This document shows positions 35,083 to 43,803 of a stretch of DNA of 64,000 bases, piece by piece. Made by a program: the position numbers and the translations under genes. The first letter of the stretch is position 1, and each line of letters begins with the position of its first letter. The stretch comes from Anaerolentibacter hominis (GTDB taxonomy: Bacteria; Bacillota; Clostridia; Lachnospirales; Lachnospiraceae): contig NZ_JAWDIX010000001.1 in NCBI RefSeq assembly GCF_032380675.1, positions 496,001-560,000 of the forward strand, given 5' to 3'. The notes beneath the pieces are model-generated. The model was given only the letters and a program-made list of their open reading frames with translations. It ran no database searches and was not told the origin of the DNA.

Positions 35083-35844
35083 ATGAAAGCAAGGCGACCT
35101 TTCTGTATGGTGATTCTCTTTATAGCGGCGGCTCTGACTGTGAGCATGCTGTCTCTTCTGGACTTTTATCATCTTTTGCCGGAGCGCACCTACCGGGCGG
35201 AGGATTTCGGGATTGAGACGATCCGATCTCCTTATGATCACGACGGAGACGGCGTAGATGACTGGACAGACCTGATGCTTGGAGCCAGAGCATATGTGGA
35301 GACAAAGCCGGTATACAAAAGTGCATATTATATTGGAGGATATCCGCCGGAGGGGGAAGGCGTCTGTACCGATGTAATCTGGAAAGCTTTTGAAGCGGCA
35401 GGTTACGATCTGAAAGCGATGGTGGATCAGGATATCAGAGAACACGGCGCGCTGTATTTTGGCGGTGGAGGGGAACCAGATCCCCACATTGATTTTCGCA
35501 GAGTAAAGAATCTGAAACTCTTTCTTGAAAGATATGCACTATCTCTTGCCACTGACCCGGACCAGATCAAAGAATGGCAGCCGGGAGATATTGTTGTCTA
35601 CGGCATCAGCCATATTGCTGTTGTCTCTGACAAAAGAGACAGGAACGGCTACCCGTATATTATTCACCATGGGGGAAGGCCCAATCGGGAAGAGGCAGCA
35701 CTAATGCTCCATGCCATATCCGGGCACTACCGGATTGATGGGAGCAAAATGGAGCCTCTTCTGAACTGTCGAACAATGCTGAACGGACAGAGGTACAAAA
35801 TTTATATCATTGCATTTCAACAAGAAAAGATGAATTTGAAATAG
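35083..35844 (+). CDS. DUF1287 (YijF-like) secreted protein
   Basis: Protein of 253 residues with an N-terminal signal anchor (MVILFIAAALTVSMLSLL). The body matches DUF1287: GVCTDVIWKAFEAAGYDL with a conserved Cys, PHIDFRRVKNLKLFL, GDIVVYG and HIAVVSDKRDRNGYPYIIHH, giving a Cys-His set like NlpC/P60-type amidase folds. A calcium-loop-like DHDGDGVDDW precedes this domain. A cell-wall role is probable but unproven. It is divergent from the cyclase operon. Confidence 0.8.
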   Translation: MKARRPFCMVILFIAAALTVSMLSLLDFYHLLPERTYRAEDFGIETIRSPYDHDGDGVDDWTDLMLGARAYVETKPVYKSAYYIGGYPPEGEGVCTDVIWKAFEAAGYDLKAMVDQDIREHGALYFGGGGEPDPHIDFRRVKNLKLFLERYALSLATDPDQIKEWQPGDIVVYGISHIAVVSDKRDRNGYPYIIHHGGRPNREEAALMLHAISGHYRIDGSKMEPLLNCRTMLNGQRYKIYIIAFQQEKMNLK

Positions 35845-36170
35845 TATAAAGACAAGGATGCTATAATCGGGGTAGATCAACATACAAAAGGATGGAGGCA
35901 GTCGTAGCCCTTGCGGTGGTTATTACGAGTAAAGATTATAGAGAATATACCCGGCCGTGAAAATCCGGAATTATAAATACCGGCACATAATGCAGAATGG
36001 TTGTCAGGCACAGCAATTCATTCTGCAGAGTCAGGAGATATGCAGGAAAGAAAAATATGACAGAGACACATTCCCGCGCCGGCCGGACGCTGTAGCGGCA
36101 TCTTCCGTTTGGCACGAATATGGTCTGACAGTGGGCTTCGGTCATGCAGGAACAGAGTTTCCTATATGAT
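35845..36170. other. Intergenic region, no supported gene
   Basis: About 330 bases. It holds a TATAAT at about 35869-35875 and an 8-base inverted repeat (GCAGAATG with CATTCTGC, about 35992-36026). Short frames on both strands lack ribosome binding sites and family likeness. Confidence 0.4.
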
Positions 36171-36196
36171 AAAACGTCCGCCGAAGCGAACGTTTT
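36171..36196 (-). terminator. Terminator of the XRE regulator
   Basis: AAAACGTCCG and CGAACGTTTT form a stem with one mismatch and a 6-base loop immediately downstream of the minus-strand regulator gene. Confidence 0.7.
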
Positions 36197-36197
36197 G

Positions 36198-36530
36198 TTA
36201 GTCAATATCCTGGCTGTTAATCCAATCGATATAGGATAATAAAAGTGACAATTTCTTAGGCGAAAGTGATCTTGCCTTGTCAGCAAGAAGTTTAATCGGA
36301 TCAGATTCTTCCGGGTCCTGAGCACCGAGCAGCAGATAGTTTGGCGTAATATCTAAAGCTTCACAGATGCGCATCATAACATCAATACTTGGTATACTTC
36401 TGGCAGTTTCGATACTGGATAAATACTTGTCGGAAAGACCAGCCTTTTCATTTACTTCGTATTGTTTAAAACCGAGTTCTTTTCTCCTTTTGGCAATTCT
36501 TCTGCCAAATTCTACATAATCTACAAACAT
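36198..36530 (-). CDS. XRE-family (Cro/C1-type) transcriptional regulator
   Basis: Protein of 110 residues from the ATG at 36530; AAAGGAGTGGTGG upstream rules out the longer frame to 36551. The helix-turn-helix reads FGRRIAKRRKELGFKQYEV then GLSDKYLSSIETARSIPS and continues to LDITPNYLLLG. The C-terminus is a short helical tail. Target unknown. It is divergent from the 36722 gene, whose promoter region it may control. Confidence 0.87.
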   Translation of the reverse strand: MFVDYVEFGRRIAKRRKELGFKQYEVNEKAGLSDKYLSSIETARSIPSIDVMMRICEALDITPNYLLLGAQDPEESDPIKLLADKARSLSPKKLSLLLSYIDWINSQDID

Positions 36531-36721
36531 ATTCCACCACTCCTTTCCCATAGTTTAGTGTATAATTTTAGATATAAAAACAATATACAAGACGAAAGTT
36601 GATTTATAATACGAAAAATAGTAAACTATTTTTGCGGACTGCTGTAGAAAAATTATAACCGTGAAAGCGCGCAGTCCGTCTCTCGGTGACCAAATCAGAA
36701 TATTAGAAAAGGAGAGATGAG

Positions 36722-36982
36722 ATGGAAAGAAATCCATTACAGAAGCGTTGTCTGGACTGTCTGAACGAATGGAGCCGGCAAGGCAGTACCATACCTTTTG
36801 AATGTATATATGAAGATATGCCATGCTTTTTACTCAGGGCAGATAACCCTGAAAGACTGAGGGAATTATATAAACAATATGGTGAGACCGGTGTGCCTTA
36901 TGAAAAAGAAATGCTTGATAAAGACCTGGAAGCCTTCATCAAGCAAGAGAGTAAACATACAGATATGAATGATAAATCATGA
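36722..36982 (+). CDS. Hypothetical small protein
   Basis: Protein of 86 residues with AAAGGAGAGATGAG before the ATG. It has several Cys (CLDCLNEW, IPFECIYEDMPCFLL) and a charged helical C-terminus. Not recognised. It is probably transcribed from the intergenic region shared with the XRE regulator. Confidence 0.55.
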   Translation: MERNPLQKRCLDCLNEWSRQGSTIPFECIYEDMPCFLLRADNPERLRELYKQYGETGVPYEKEMLDKDLEAFIKQESKHTDMNDKS

Positions 36983-37011
36983 ACCAATCTATTTCAAAAT
37001 ATTCACATCTT

Positions 37012-38412
37012 TTAAAAGGGCCCCAAGCCAACGAAATGAGCACCAAGCAGCAGAAGAGAAGTGACAAGCAGTATAACGGCCTGCAGCTTCCACGTAAATT
37101 TAGCCCATTTTCCATATGAAATACCCGCAAGCCCCAGACAAATCAACAGTACAGGGTTGGTCGGGAAGAATACATTGCTGAAACCATCTCCAAAACAAAA
37201 TGACAGAACCGCTGTCTGTCTTGTAACCCCTACCAGATCCGCGAGAGGAGTCAGGATCGGCAGCAGAAGGAATGCCTTAGCTGAACCGGATGCGATGAAA
37301 AAGTTCAGGATTAGGACAAAAAGATACATGATGATAACACAAAGCCCGCTTCCGGCACTTGCCGCTATTTCAGAAGCATAATATAAAATAGTATCCAGAA
37401 TCTGTCCCTCGCTGATGATCAGTTTAATACTGGAGGCCATGAGTATCATCAGGATGGCCGGCAGCATTCCCACGATTCCGGAAAAATAATCCTTCACCAG
37501 TGAACCTGCCCCTCCTGCTTTTTTAGAAGCCAGAAATGCTCCTGCAGTCAGCGGCAGAACCATAAGTAACAAAGAGTAATCGGACACGGCAGGCACCGCA
37601 AGCCCCAGCAGAACGATTAATAGCATACAGACCAGGGAGCCCAGAAAAATTTTCATGGCCGTATCCATACTGTGAGACTGATGCGGAGCAAAGTCCATAT
37701 TGGCTGTTCTGGCGGTATCCTCTGTCTTTTTCGCATGACCGACCAGAAATGCTGTTAATATTCCATATACAATCAGAAAGCCCAGAATCCGGTATAAAAT
37801 TCCGGAATAAAGCGGCAGACCTGCAATTCCCTGTGCCACACCCAGTGTGAATGGATTGCAGACAGCGGTCGCAAATCCGAAACCGGCGGCCAGCAGACTC
37901 ATACCGAGTCCGGTCAGCTCGTCCCAGCCCATGGCCAGAGCCAGAGCAATAGTAAATGGCACGAGAGTAGTGCACTCTTCAAATGCTCCGATCACCGCGC
38001 CGAATATCATAAATACCAGGGTAACCAGACGCAGAACCCGGTATTTGTTATTCCGGTATTTTAAAGCGGTGCGGGCCACCGTGTAGGAAGTGACACCCCG
38101 CTTATTCAACAGGCCGATGGCGCCGCTGATCAGGACAAGAAATATGATGATTCCGATAATTGTCATGGAATCTTCGCTGAACAGGACCGCCGCCGGAGCA
38201 AGGAATACCCGGAAGAAATTCATGGGTGAGGCATCATTATCCAACTTATAGGAATCCGGGACAACCAGCTCCCTGCCGTCATTTACAGTCCGCTCAAAAT
38301 GCCCCTGGGGTACAACCTGTGTCAGGATACCTGCAAACAGCATTAATGCCAGAAGCACAGCGACCGACGTAATAAAAGTCTTTTTGGATATTTTTAATGA
38401 TTCCTGATTCAT
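37012..38412 (-). CDS. YfcC-family membrane transporter
   Basis: Protein of 466 residues with about 11-12 membrane helices. The start (SKKTFITSVAVLLALMLFAGILTQVVPQGHFER) and the repeated motifs FEECTTLVPFTIALALAMGWD and PFTLGVAQGIAGLPLYSG are typical of YfcC/DcuC-like carriers, thought to move C4-dicarboxylates or basic amino acids and peptides. The C-terminal half has SGSAKAFLLLPILTPLADLVG. Substrate unknown. It stands alone, convergent with the 36722 gene. Confidence 0.85.
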   Translation of the reverse strand: MNQESLKISKKTFITSVAVLLALMLFAGILTQVVPQGHFERTVNDGRELVVPDSYKLDNDASPMNFFRVFLAPAAVLFSEDSMTIIGIIIFLVLISGAIGLLNKRGVTSYTVARTALKYRNNKYRVLRLVTLVFMIFGAVIGAFEECTTLVPFTIALALAMGWDELTGLGMSLLAAGFGFATAVCNPFTLGVAQGIAGLPLYSGILYRILGFLIVYGILTAFLVGHAKKTEDTARTANMDFAPHQSHSMDTAMKIFLGSLVCMLLIVLLGLAVPAVSDYSLLLMVLPLTAGAFLASKKAGGAGSLVKDYFSGIVGMLPAILMILMASSIKLIISEGQILDTILYYASEIAASAGSGLCVIIMYLFVLILNFFIASGSAKAFLLLPILTPLADLVGVTRQTAVLSFCFGDGFSNVFFPTNPVLLICLGLAGISYGKWAKFTWKLQAVILLVTSLLLLGAHFVGLGPF

Positions 38413-38565
38413 AGTAACCTCTCATAATTATGTATTAAGATTAGGATGTAGAACAGCACTTTGCACGGACACTGTATAAACGGTGCTTATAAAATTTCCA
38501 TGCATCATAAAACCTATGTTAAATTATAGAGTAACCGGGAAAATTTACAAGTCATTTTCAACGAT

Positions 38566-38594
38566 TTGCATTTTTCCTTTTTCCATGCTATACT
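38566..38594 (+). promoter_or_regulatory. Promoter of the zinc transporter operon
   Basis: TTGCAT (38566-38571), 17 bases, TATACT (38589-38594), about 150 bases before the first gene. Confidence 0.75.
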
Positions 38595-38623
38595 TTTCTG
38601 GTCAAAAGAATATGAATTTTGGG

Positions 38624-38648
38624 TATCCCAGGCTTATTGCCTGGGATA
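38624..38648 (+). promoter_or_regulatory. Leader hairpin of the zinc operon
   Basis: TATCCCAGGC and GCCTGGGATA form a perfect 10-base stem with a TTATT loop about 30 bases after the transcription start, followed by TTGTGTTCTTTC. It could be an attenuator; no Zur box was identified with confidence. Confidence 0.55.
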
Positions 38649-38747
38649 TTGTGTTCTTTCAGATGTTTTTTTGTCTGTTTAATTGTTTATCGTTTGTTTT
38701 AATGAGTATGAAACGGGCGAAACTGGAAATAGAGGAAAGGAGGCAAA

Positions 38748-39725
38748 ATGGCGAGAAGATGGAAAAAGGCGGTTTGCCTTTTGATTGGTGTGATTTTACT
38801 CACCGGCTGCAGTCCGGTATCTGTACAGCAGAAACAGGAAGAAGGAAATGGTCTTCGTGTGGTAACGACCATATTCCCGCTCTATGATTTTGCCAGAGCG
38901 ATAGGGAAAGATAAGATAACTATAGAAATGCTGCTGGACCCGGGAGCAGAAAGTCATTCTTATGATCCGACTCCGGGAGATATGCAAAAAATTGAAGAGA
39001 GCGATATTTTCATTTATATCGGCGGTGAATCAGAAAGCTGGGTGGAGAATATTCTGGATTCATTTCCGGCGGACAAGACTGTTCTTCGTATGATGGATGC
39101 TGTGGACCCGGTTGAAGAGGAAGTCGTGGAGGGGATGCAGGAAGAAAAGCATGGGGCGGAAGAATCGCACCGTGAGGAGGAACATGATCACGAGGAAGAA
39201 TACGACGAACATATATGGACCTCCCCGGTCAATGCCCGGCTGATGGCGGAGGCGATTCAGAAGAGCTTCTGTGAGGCTGACCCTGCAAACGCGGCATATT
39301 ACAAGAACAATGGTGAAAACTTTTCGCAGAAATTGGAAGAACTTGACGGGACATTCCGGGAGATTGTGAAAAATGGAAAACGGAATATTATGATTTTTGC
39401 GGACCGTTTTCCGTGCCGGTATTTCACAGAGGAGTATGGACTGGAGTACCGGGCGGCCTTTTTAGGATGCAGCGGGGAAAGCGAGCCCAGCGCAGCCACC
39501 ATAGCCTACCTGATTAACCGGGTGAAGGAAGATCACATTCCGGTTGTATTCCAGATAGAATTCAGCAATGGGAGAGTGGCATCGGTGCTGGCGGAAGAGA
39601 CGGGGGCCGCTGTAAGGACCTTTCAATCGGTTCACAATATTACAAAACAGCAATTTGAAGCTGGAATAACCTATCTGGATCTCATGGAGCAGAATGCGGT
39701 TTATTTAAGGGAGGCATTGGGATAA
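38748..39725 (+). CDS. znuA: Zinc ABC transporter, substrate-binding lipoprotein
   Basis: Protein of 325 residues. Lipoprotein signal with LLTGCSP; cluster A-1 (SBP_bac_9/ZnuA) fold with TTIFPLYDFARAI, DPGAESHSYDPTPGDM, a metal-binding His/Glu/Asp-rich loop (SHREEEHDHEEEYDEHIW, residues about 140-160), IMIFADRFPCRYF and VFQIEFSNGR. The charged loop favours zinc over manganese. GGAGG precedes the ATG. It is first of three overlapping genes. Confidence 0.92.
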   Translation: MARRWKKAVCLLIGVILLTGCSPVSVQQKQEEGNGLRVVTTIFPLYDFARAIGKDKITIEMLLDPGAESHSYDPTPGDMQKIEESDIFIYIGGESESWVENILDSFPADKTVLRMMDAVDPVEEEVVEGMQEEKHGAEESHREEEHDHEEEYDEHIWTSPVNARLMAEAIQKSFCEADPANAAYYKNNGENFSQKLEELDGTFREIVKNGKRNIMIFADRFPCRYFTEEYGLEYRAAFLGCSGESEPSAATIAYLINRVKEDHIPVVFQIEFSNGRVASVLAEETGAAVRTFQSVHNITKQQFEAGITYLDLMEQNAVYLREALG

Positions 39726-40432
39726 TGGCACTGATAACCTGCGAAAATGCGGCGTTTTTTTATGACGGCCGGCCGGTAGCAAAGGATATTAATTTTGCGG
39801 TGGATGAAGGGGACTATCTCTGCATTATCGGGGAAAATGGTTCCGGGAAAAGTACGCTGATCAAGGGGATACTGGGTTTAAAGACGCCGGAGAGCGGCAC
39901 TATTACGTATGGTGAGGGGCTGAACCGGTCGGAGATCGGTTATCTGCCTCAGCAGACGCAGATTCAGAAGGATTTTCCGGCCTCTGTTTTTGAAGTGGTT
40001 TTATCGGGCTGTCTCAATCAGAGCGGTTATCTGCCCTTTTACAGTAAGAAAATGAAGCTGGAAGCGATGCGAAATATGGAGAAGCTGGGAATTGAAAAGA
40101 TGAAAAAGGACTGCTACATGGAGCTTTCCGGCGGTCAGCAGCAGAGGGTGCTTCTGGCCAGAGCTCTTTGTGCGGCCCGGAGACTGCTTGTCTTAGATGA
40201 ACCTGTGACCGGACTGGACCCGGTTGTAACCGGAGAATTATATCAACTGATTGTAAAGTTAAACAGGGAGGATAAGATTGCCGTCATCATGGTCAGCCAC
40301 GATGTGGGCAGCGCGGTGCGCTACGCAAGCCATATCCTTCAGCTTCATGATAAACCGTTGTTTTTCGGCAGGAGAGAGGACTATCTTGCCAGCGATCTGG
40401 GAAAGAATTATGTGGGAGGGGTGAAGGTATGA
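39725..40432 (+). CDS. znuC: Zinc ABC transporter, ATP-binding protein
   Basis: Protein of 235 residues energising uptake. Walker A is GENGSGKSTLIKG, Q-loop LPQQTQIQ, signature LSGGQQQRV, Walker B LLVLDEPVTGLD and the switch His in MVSHDVG. The start overlaps the znuA stop, and the stop overlaps the permease. Confidence 0.95.
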   Translation: MALITCENAAFFYDGRPVAKDINFAVDEGDYLCIIGENGSGKSTLIKGILGLKTPESGTITYGEGLNRSEIGYLPQQTQIQKDFPASVFEVVLSGCLNQSGYLPFYSKKMKLEAMRNMEKLGIEKMKKDCYMELSGGQQQRVLLARALCAARRLLVLDEPVTGLDPVVTGELYQLIVKLNREDKIAVIMVSHDVGSAVRYASHILQLHDKPLFFGRREDYLASDLGKNYVGGVKV

Positions 40433-41250
40433 CCGAAGTGATCAGAGAATTTCTCTCCTTTCAATTTGTACAGAGGGCCCTGATCGGGGGCGTGCTGGTA
40501 TCTCTCTGCGCGGCGCTGCTGGGAGTAAACCTGGTGCTGAAACGCTACTCTATGATCGGAGACGGATTATCTCACGTGGGGTTTGGGGCTTTGGCTGTAG
40601 CCAGCGCCATGAATCTGGCTCCCCTTGCTCTTGCGGTTCCGGTTGTGGTACTGGCGGCTTTCCTGCTTCTGCGGCTGAGTGAAAACAGCAAAATAAAGGG
40701 GGATTCTGCTATCGCCATGATTTCCACCGGAGCTCTGGCTGCGGGGGTTCTGGTCCTGTCCCTGGTATCGGGGATGAACACGGACGTGTACAGCTATCTG
40801 TTCGGCAGTATCCTGGCTATGAGCTCCTCCGATGTGAAGATGACCGCGGCACTTTCCATCATCGTCCTGATTCTGTACTTATTTTTCTACAACAAGATAT
40901 TTGCCGTAACCTTCGATGAAGCATTCGCCAAGGCAACCGGAATCAGGGCCAACTTCTACAATCTGGTATTGGCCTTTCTGACAGCGGTTACCATTGTGCT
41001 GGGGATGAGGATGATGGGGACACTGCTGATTTCCAGTCTGACCATCTTCCCGGCGCTGACTTCCATGCGGGTGTGCAAAAACTTCCGCGGGGTGGTGATT
41101 CATTCGGCCTGTATATCAATCGTCTGCTTCCTCATCGGGATACTGATATCCTATCTGTATAACACACCAGTGGGAGCCAGTATTGTCGTCACCAATATGG
41201 CTGCATTTCTTCTGTACAGCATAGCCGGAAAAATCATGCGAAAAAGATGA
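40429..41250 (+). CDS. znuB: Zinc ABC transporter, permease
   Basis: Protein of 273 residues with about eight membrane helices, ABC-3 family (ALIGGVLVSLCAALLGVNLVL, RYSMIGDGLSHVGFGALAV, MRMMGTLLISSLTIFPAL). It overlaps the ATPase gene by four bases and ends the operon before a convergent terminator. Confidence 0.94.
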   Translation: MTEVIREFLSFQFVQRALIGGVLVSLCAALLGVNLVLKRYSMIGDGLSHVGFGALAVASAMNLAPLALAVPVVVLAAFLLLRLSENSKIKGDSAIAMISTGALAAGVLVLSLVSGMNTDVYSYLFGSILAMSSSDVKMTAALSIIVLILYLFFYNKIFAVTFDEAFAKATGIRANFYNLVLAFLTAVTIVLGMRMMGTLLISSLTIFPALTSMRVCKNFRGVVIHSACISIVCFLIGILISYLYNTPVGASIVVTNMAAFLLYSIAGKIMRKR

Positions 41251-41282
41251 AAGTACAAACGTACATTATATATAGAAGAAAC

Positions 41283-41329
41283 AGAGACAGAAACACCAGA
41301 TTTTTGGCGATTCCTGTCTCTATTTTTTG
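41283..41329. terminator. Terminator between the zinc operon and the sensor kinase
   Basis: AGAGACAG (41283-41290) pairs with CTGTCTCT (41314-41321), followed by ATTTTTTG. It ends the zinc operon and overlaps the 3' end of the convergent kinase gene. Confidence 0.75.
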
Positions 41330-42687
41330 CTTTCATTCTCTTCTTCTATCTGTGATTGCGAGATCTCGTCAAAGTCATTTCCGATCGGTACGGTCACTTC
41401 TACAATATAACTATCGGTTGATTCATGGATAGTCAGGACACCCTGGTAAGATTCAAGCGTTTTTCTAATGTTAATAAGACCAATCCCCTGGTGCTTGGTT
41501 TCCTTCTTACGAGATTGTATGGATCTCTTCTTTTTGTCCGGTACTGGAACATAATTATTTTCTATGTGGATCATAAAGAGACTCTTCGAACGAGTGATCT
41601 GCAGATCCACATAGCCAGTTCCCTCCGGCAGCTCCGCCGCCGCCTCTGCTGCGTTCTGGAGCAGATTACCCAAAATAATACAGAGATTCACATCGGAAAA
41701 AGGAGTCCTGTTCACCCGGATATCATAGTGAAAAGCCACATGATTCTGGAGCATCGTTTCTTTCATAGTGGTCAGCAGAGCAGAGAGCACTGTATTATCC
41801 AACAGAACCAGAGTATCAAGTGATCCGGTCATACCATTGATTTCTTTAATATATTTTCTGGCTTCCTCGGTCTTGCCGGAAGCCAGAAAACCTTCCACGA
41901 CAATCAGATGATTGCGGATATCGTGACGCAGAGAGCGGAGCGCATCGAAACTGATCCGTAAATCTTTGTAGTAATTCTCCTGGACCTTGGACATTTCGAG
42001 TTCGCGTTTGATCTCCTGTTCGGATTGAAGGCGTTTAACGGAGCTGGTATAAAGCGTTACGACGATTAGTACGATTAGGATGATACAAACAAAGATTACA
42101 CCTATAAACTGTTGAAAGGATTCTTTGTTAAAATCTGAGATATCATTATATTTAATTATAAAAAGTAGAAATACAAATGTTACCAGAATAATTAAAAGTA
42201 TATTTTTAAAATAAGGATCACGCCCCGTTTTTAATTCGGATTTAGACTTATACATTATAACCAACAGATAAAAAATAATATGTGTTAATAAATCTAACAA
42301 AATAATAAATAATTTATCATACACTGCTATCTGTAGATATATATCTAAAAATTTAAATAGTAAATATAAAAGTATTGACGGTAATGCTACAATAATTGGT
42401 TCTAATACAATATAACAGATATTAAGGAGAAGACTATTTTTATACAAAATAGCTAAATAACAAAATGTTATAATATTGAAGATAATAAGATTAAAATATT
42501 TATTTTGAGATATATAAATGAGGATTATGGTTGCTACACAATATATTACAAGAAATAACATATTTACAAATTTGTATATTTTATCAGTAGTACGTAACTT
42601 AAATTTAAAACAACAATTATAAATTTCAATAAATAATAAGAAATCTAACATATTTAAAACTAAAGTTGGAAAAAAATATGATTTCAT
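41320..42687 (-). CDS. GHKL sensor histidine kinase (AgrC/BlpH-like)
   Basis: Protein of 455 residues. The first 215 or so residues form six or seven membrane helices; then a coiled linker (EQEIKRELEMSKVQENYYKDL), a His box (SLRHDIRNHLIVVEGFL) and a GHKL ATPase (CIILGNLLQNAAEAA, GIGLINIRKTLESYQG). This is the plan of receptors for secreted peptides in Gram-positive quorum sensing. The membrane half is very A+T-rich compared with neighbours, suggesting separate origin. It is divergent from the precursor peptide gene and near a LytTR regulator, its likely partner. Confidence 0.88.
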   Translation of the reverse strand: MKSYFFPTLVLNMLDFLLFIEIYNCCFKFKLRTTDKIYKFVNMLFLVIYCVATIILIYISQNKYFNLIIFNIITFCYLAILYKNSLLLNICYIVLEPIIVALPSILLYLLFKFLDIYLQIAVYDKLFIILLDLLTHIIFYLLVIMYKSKSELKTGRDPYFKNILLIILVTFVFLLFIIKYNDISDFNKESFQQFIGVIFVCIILIVLIVVTLYTSSVKRLQSEQEIKRELEMSKVQENYYKDLRISFDALRSLRHDIRNHLIVVEGFLASGKTEEARKYIKEINGMTGSLDTLVLLDNTVLSALLTTMKETMLQNHVAFHYDIRVNRTPFSDVNLCIILGNLLQNAAEAAAELPEGTGYVDLQITRSKSLFMIHIENNYVPVPDKKKRSIQSRKKETKHQGIGLINIRKTLESYQGVLTIHESTDSYIVEVTVPIGNDFDEISQSQIEEENESKK

Positions 42688-42760
42688 ATAATTACCCTTT
42701 TATGTAAGTTTAAATTTAATACACACATCGATCATCTCTTTTCTACTAAACAACACTAAT

Positions 42761-42794
42761 TAGTTGTATTTAGACAACTGAAATAGTTATTTTC
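42761..42794. promoter_or_regulatory. Direct and inverted repeats between kinase and peptide genes
   Basis: TAGTTGTATTT (42761-42771) and TAGTTATTTTC (42784-42794) are 12 bases apart, the spacing used by LytTR regulators. An overlapping inverted repeat AGTTGT/ACAACT lies at 42762-42779. The nearness to the peptide ribosome binding site (42801) makes control of the kinase promoter the easier reading. Confidence 0.4.
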
Positions 42795-42812
42795 ATAGCG
42801 GAGGTGATTATA

Positions 42813-42911
42813 ATGAAAAAAATATCAAAAAGAGAACTTTTTAATGTAAAAGGAACTCAAGGTCCTGGAACTACATGGCTTGAAATTATTTGGCAGTGGC
42901 TTTTTGGTTAA
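42813..42911 (+). CDS. Secreted peptide precursor with C39-type leader and Trp-rich tail
   Basis: A 32-residue frame with an ideal GGAGGTGAT site. Residues 4-15 read ISKRELFNVKGT, which fits the double-glycine leader rule L-S-x-x-E-L-x-x-I-x-G-G at every key position, with Ile for Leu, Val for Ile, and Thr in the last place. Cleavage after this would release QGPGTTWLEIIWQWLFG, 17 residues, hydrophobic with a W-x-W motif. A C39 peptidase, a peptide-type receptor kinase and a LytTR regulator are within 2.3 kb. A pheromone is the simplest role; a small bacteriocin is the alternative. Seen: frame, site, motif. Inferred: processing and function. Confidence 0.7.
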   Translation: MKKISKRELFNVKGTQGPGTTWLEIIWQWLFG

Positions 42912-42929
42912 TGCGAATTCTAGCCAATA

Positions 42930-42994
42930 TTTCTAAATCCTATCTATTCTATAGTATATAGGCGATTTAACTAGAATGGATAGGATATTAGAAA
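42930..42994 (+). terminator. Long hairpin after the peptide gene
   Basis: About 22 paired positions: 42930-42951 against 42972-42994, with one bulge and one G-T pair and a 20-base loop. It begins 18 bases after the peptide stop and is followed by A+T-rich sequence. It may end or stabilise the peptide transcript. Confidence 0.6.
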
Positions 42995-43290
42995 TAAGAA
43001 ATTTTGTGTTTTATTTTTTATTGTATTACAAAGTTTTAGTTTAGAACATACATTTATAGAAAATATTTTATAAGTAAATGTAATCGAGTTTTGAAAATAT
43101 AATAAACGAAGATTTTTTTGATAATTAATTCTAATTAATAAGGAGTAATTTAAACAGAGGTAATTTAGATAAAGTATTCATATTTAGTTAATATAAGTAT
43201 AGCAAGCGCAGATATTAGTTAGAAAGTAGAATTGGTGCTGTGAATTGGTATTGTTAAATATTTGCCTAGTAGCACATTTCGTTTATAACT

Positions 43291-43378
43291 GGGCATCAGT
43301 TTCTTGCTGGTGCCCTATTCCCCCAACATCCTGCCGGACTGATTCCTGTTTTAAAGCAAGAACAGTTCGGCGGGATGT
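43291..43378 (+). repeat. Two adjacent hairpins in the peptide locus
   Basis: GGGCATCAG with CTGGTGCCC (43291-43299, 43307-43315), then a 16-base stem with two G-T pairs (43326-43341, 43363-43378; ACATCCTGCCGGACTG with CAGTTCGGCGGGATGT). They may be terminators or part of a structured RNA. Function unknown. Confidence 0.5.
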
Positions 43379-43454
43379 CCCACGATACGTGTGATTCTCG
43401 TCTTTGCATTATTAGATCCCGTCTGATTTTTTCAATGATAGATTCCAAAAAGTG

Positions 43455-43489
43455 ACAAAATACAACAGAATAGGTACAAAATATAACGG
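43455..43489. promoter_or_regulatory. Direct repeat, candidate LytTR operator
   Basis: ACAAAATACAACAG (43455-43468) and ACAAAATATAACGG (43476-43489) repeat at a 21-base offset, two helical turns, the geometry of AgrA/ComE sites. On the opposite strand each contains GTT followed by R-T-A. It lies 315 bases upstream of the response regulator gene. Confidence 0.5.
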
Positions 43490-43803
43490 ATTGCTTGCGG
43501 CCGTATTCTGTATTCATTACAGTTTATATGGCGTAATAAGGTAGGCAAACCATGCCTTACCCCTATTATAAGACAAGAACTGATCTTACTGACACCCTGT
43601 CCGAAGGCGGAGAAAAAAAGAATGCCATTTTTTTGATATGCCTGGTTGACCTGGTGTTTTTTTATGTCCGCGGCTGTCGAAATACGTTTACGAATGTATT
43701 TTTATGCATAAAAATAATTTTGTTTTGCACTTAATTATCTTGAATAATTCAGACAGACAACCTAAAATGAAAATACTGAAATTTAGAGGGACGGGAAACT
43801 GCT

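Larger units (their letters stand above)
42995..43803. other. Long A+T-rich gap in the peptide locus
   Basis: No supported protein gene. It holds two hairpins (43291-43315; 43326-43378), a direct repeat at 43455-43489 and a 60-residue frame at 43552-43734 (site AAGGTAGG, hydrophobic second half) that I cannot confirm. Overall composition is poorer in G+C than the flanks. Confidence 0.45.

Noticed and set aside
35957..36169. Small frame of 70 codons after the DUF1287 gene
   Set aside because: No ribosome binding site, overlaps an inverted repeat, and has an antisense competitor of equal weakness.
36555..36824. Minus-strand frame of 89 codons over the 36722 gene
   Set aside because: It conflicts with a plus-strand gene that has a good ribosome binding site, and reads as random A+T-rich sequence.
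43291..43378. Attachment site or insertion-sequence ends in the peptide locus
   Set aside because: The two hairpins differ in sequence and no transposase or integrase is near.
43296..43517. Minus-strand frame of 73 codons in the peptide locus
   Set aside because: It runs through two hairpins and has no recognisable ribosome binding site or motif.
43552..43734. Plus-strand frame of 60 codons with a hydrophobic second half
   Set aside because: A fair AAGGTAGG site exists, but A+T-rich DNA gives such sequence by chance and no signal or membrane layout is convincing; left as a note, not a gene.
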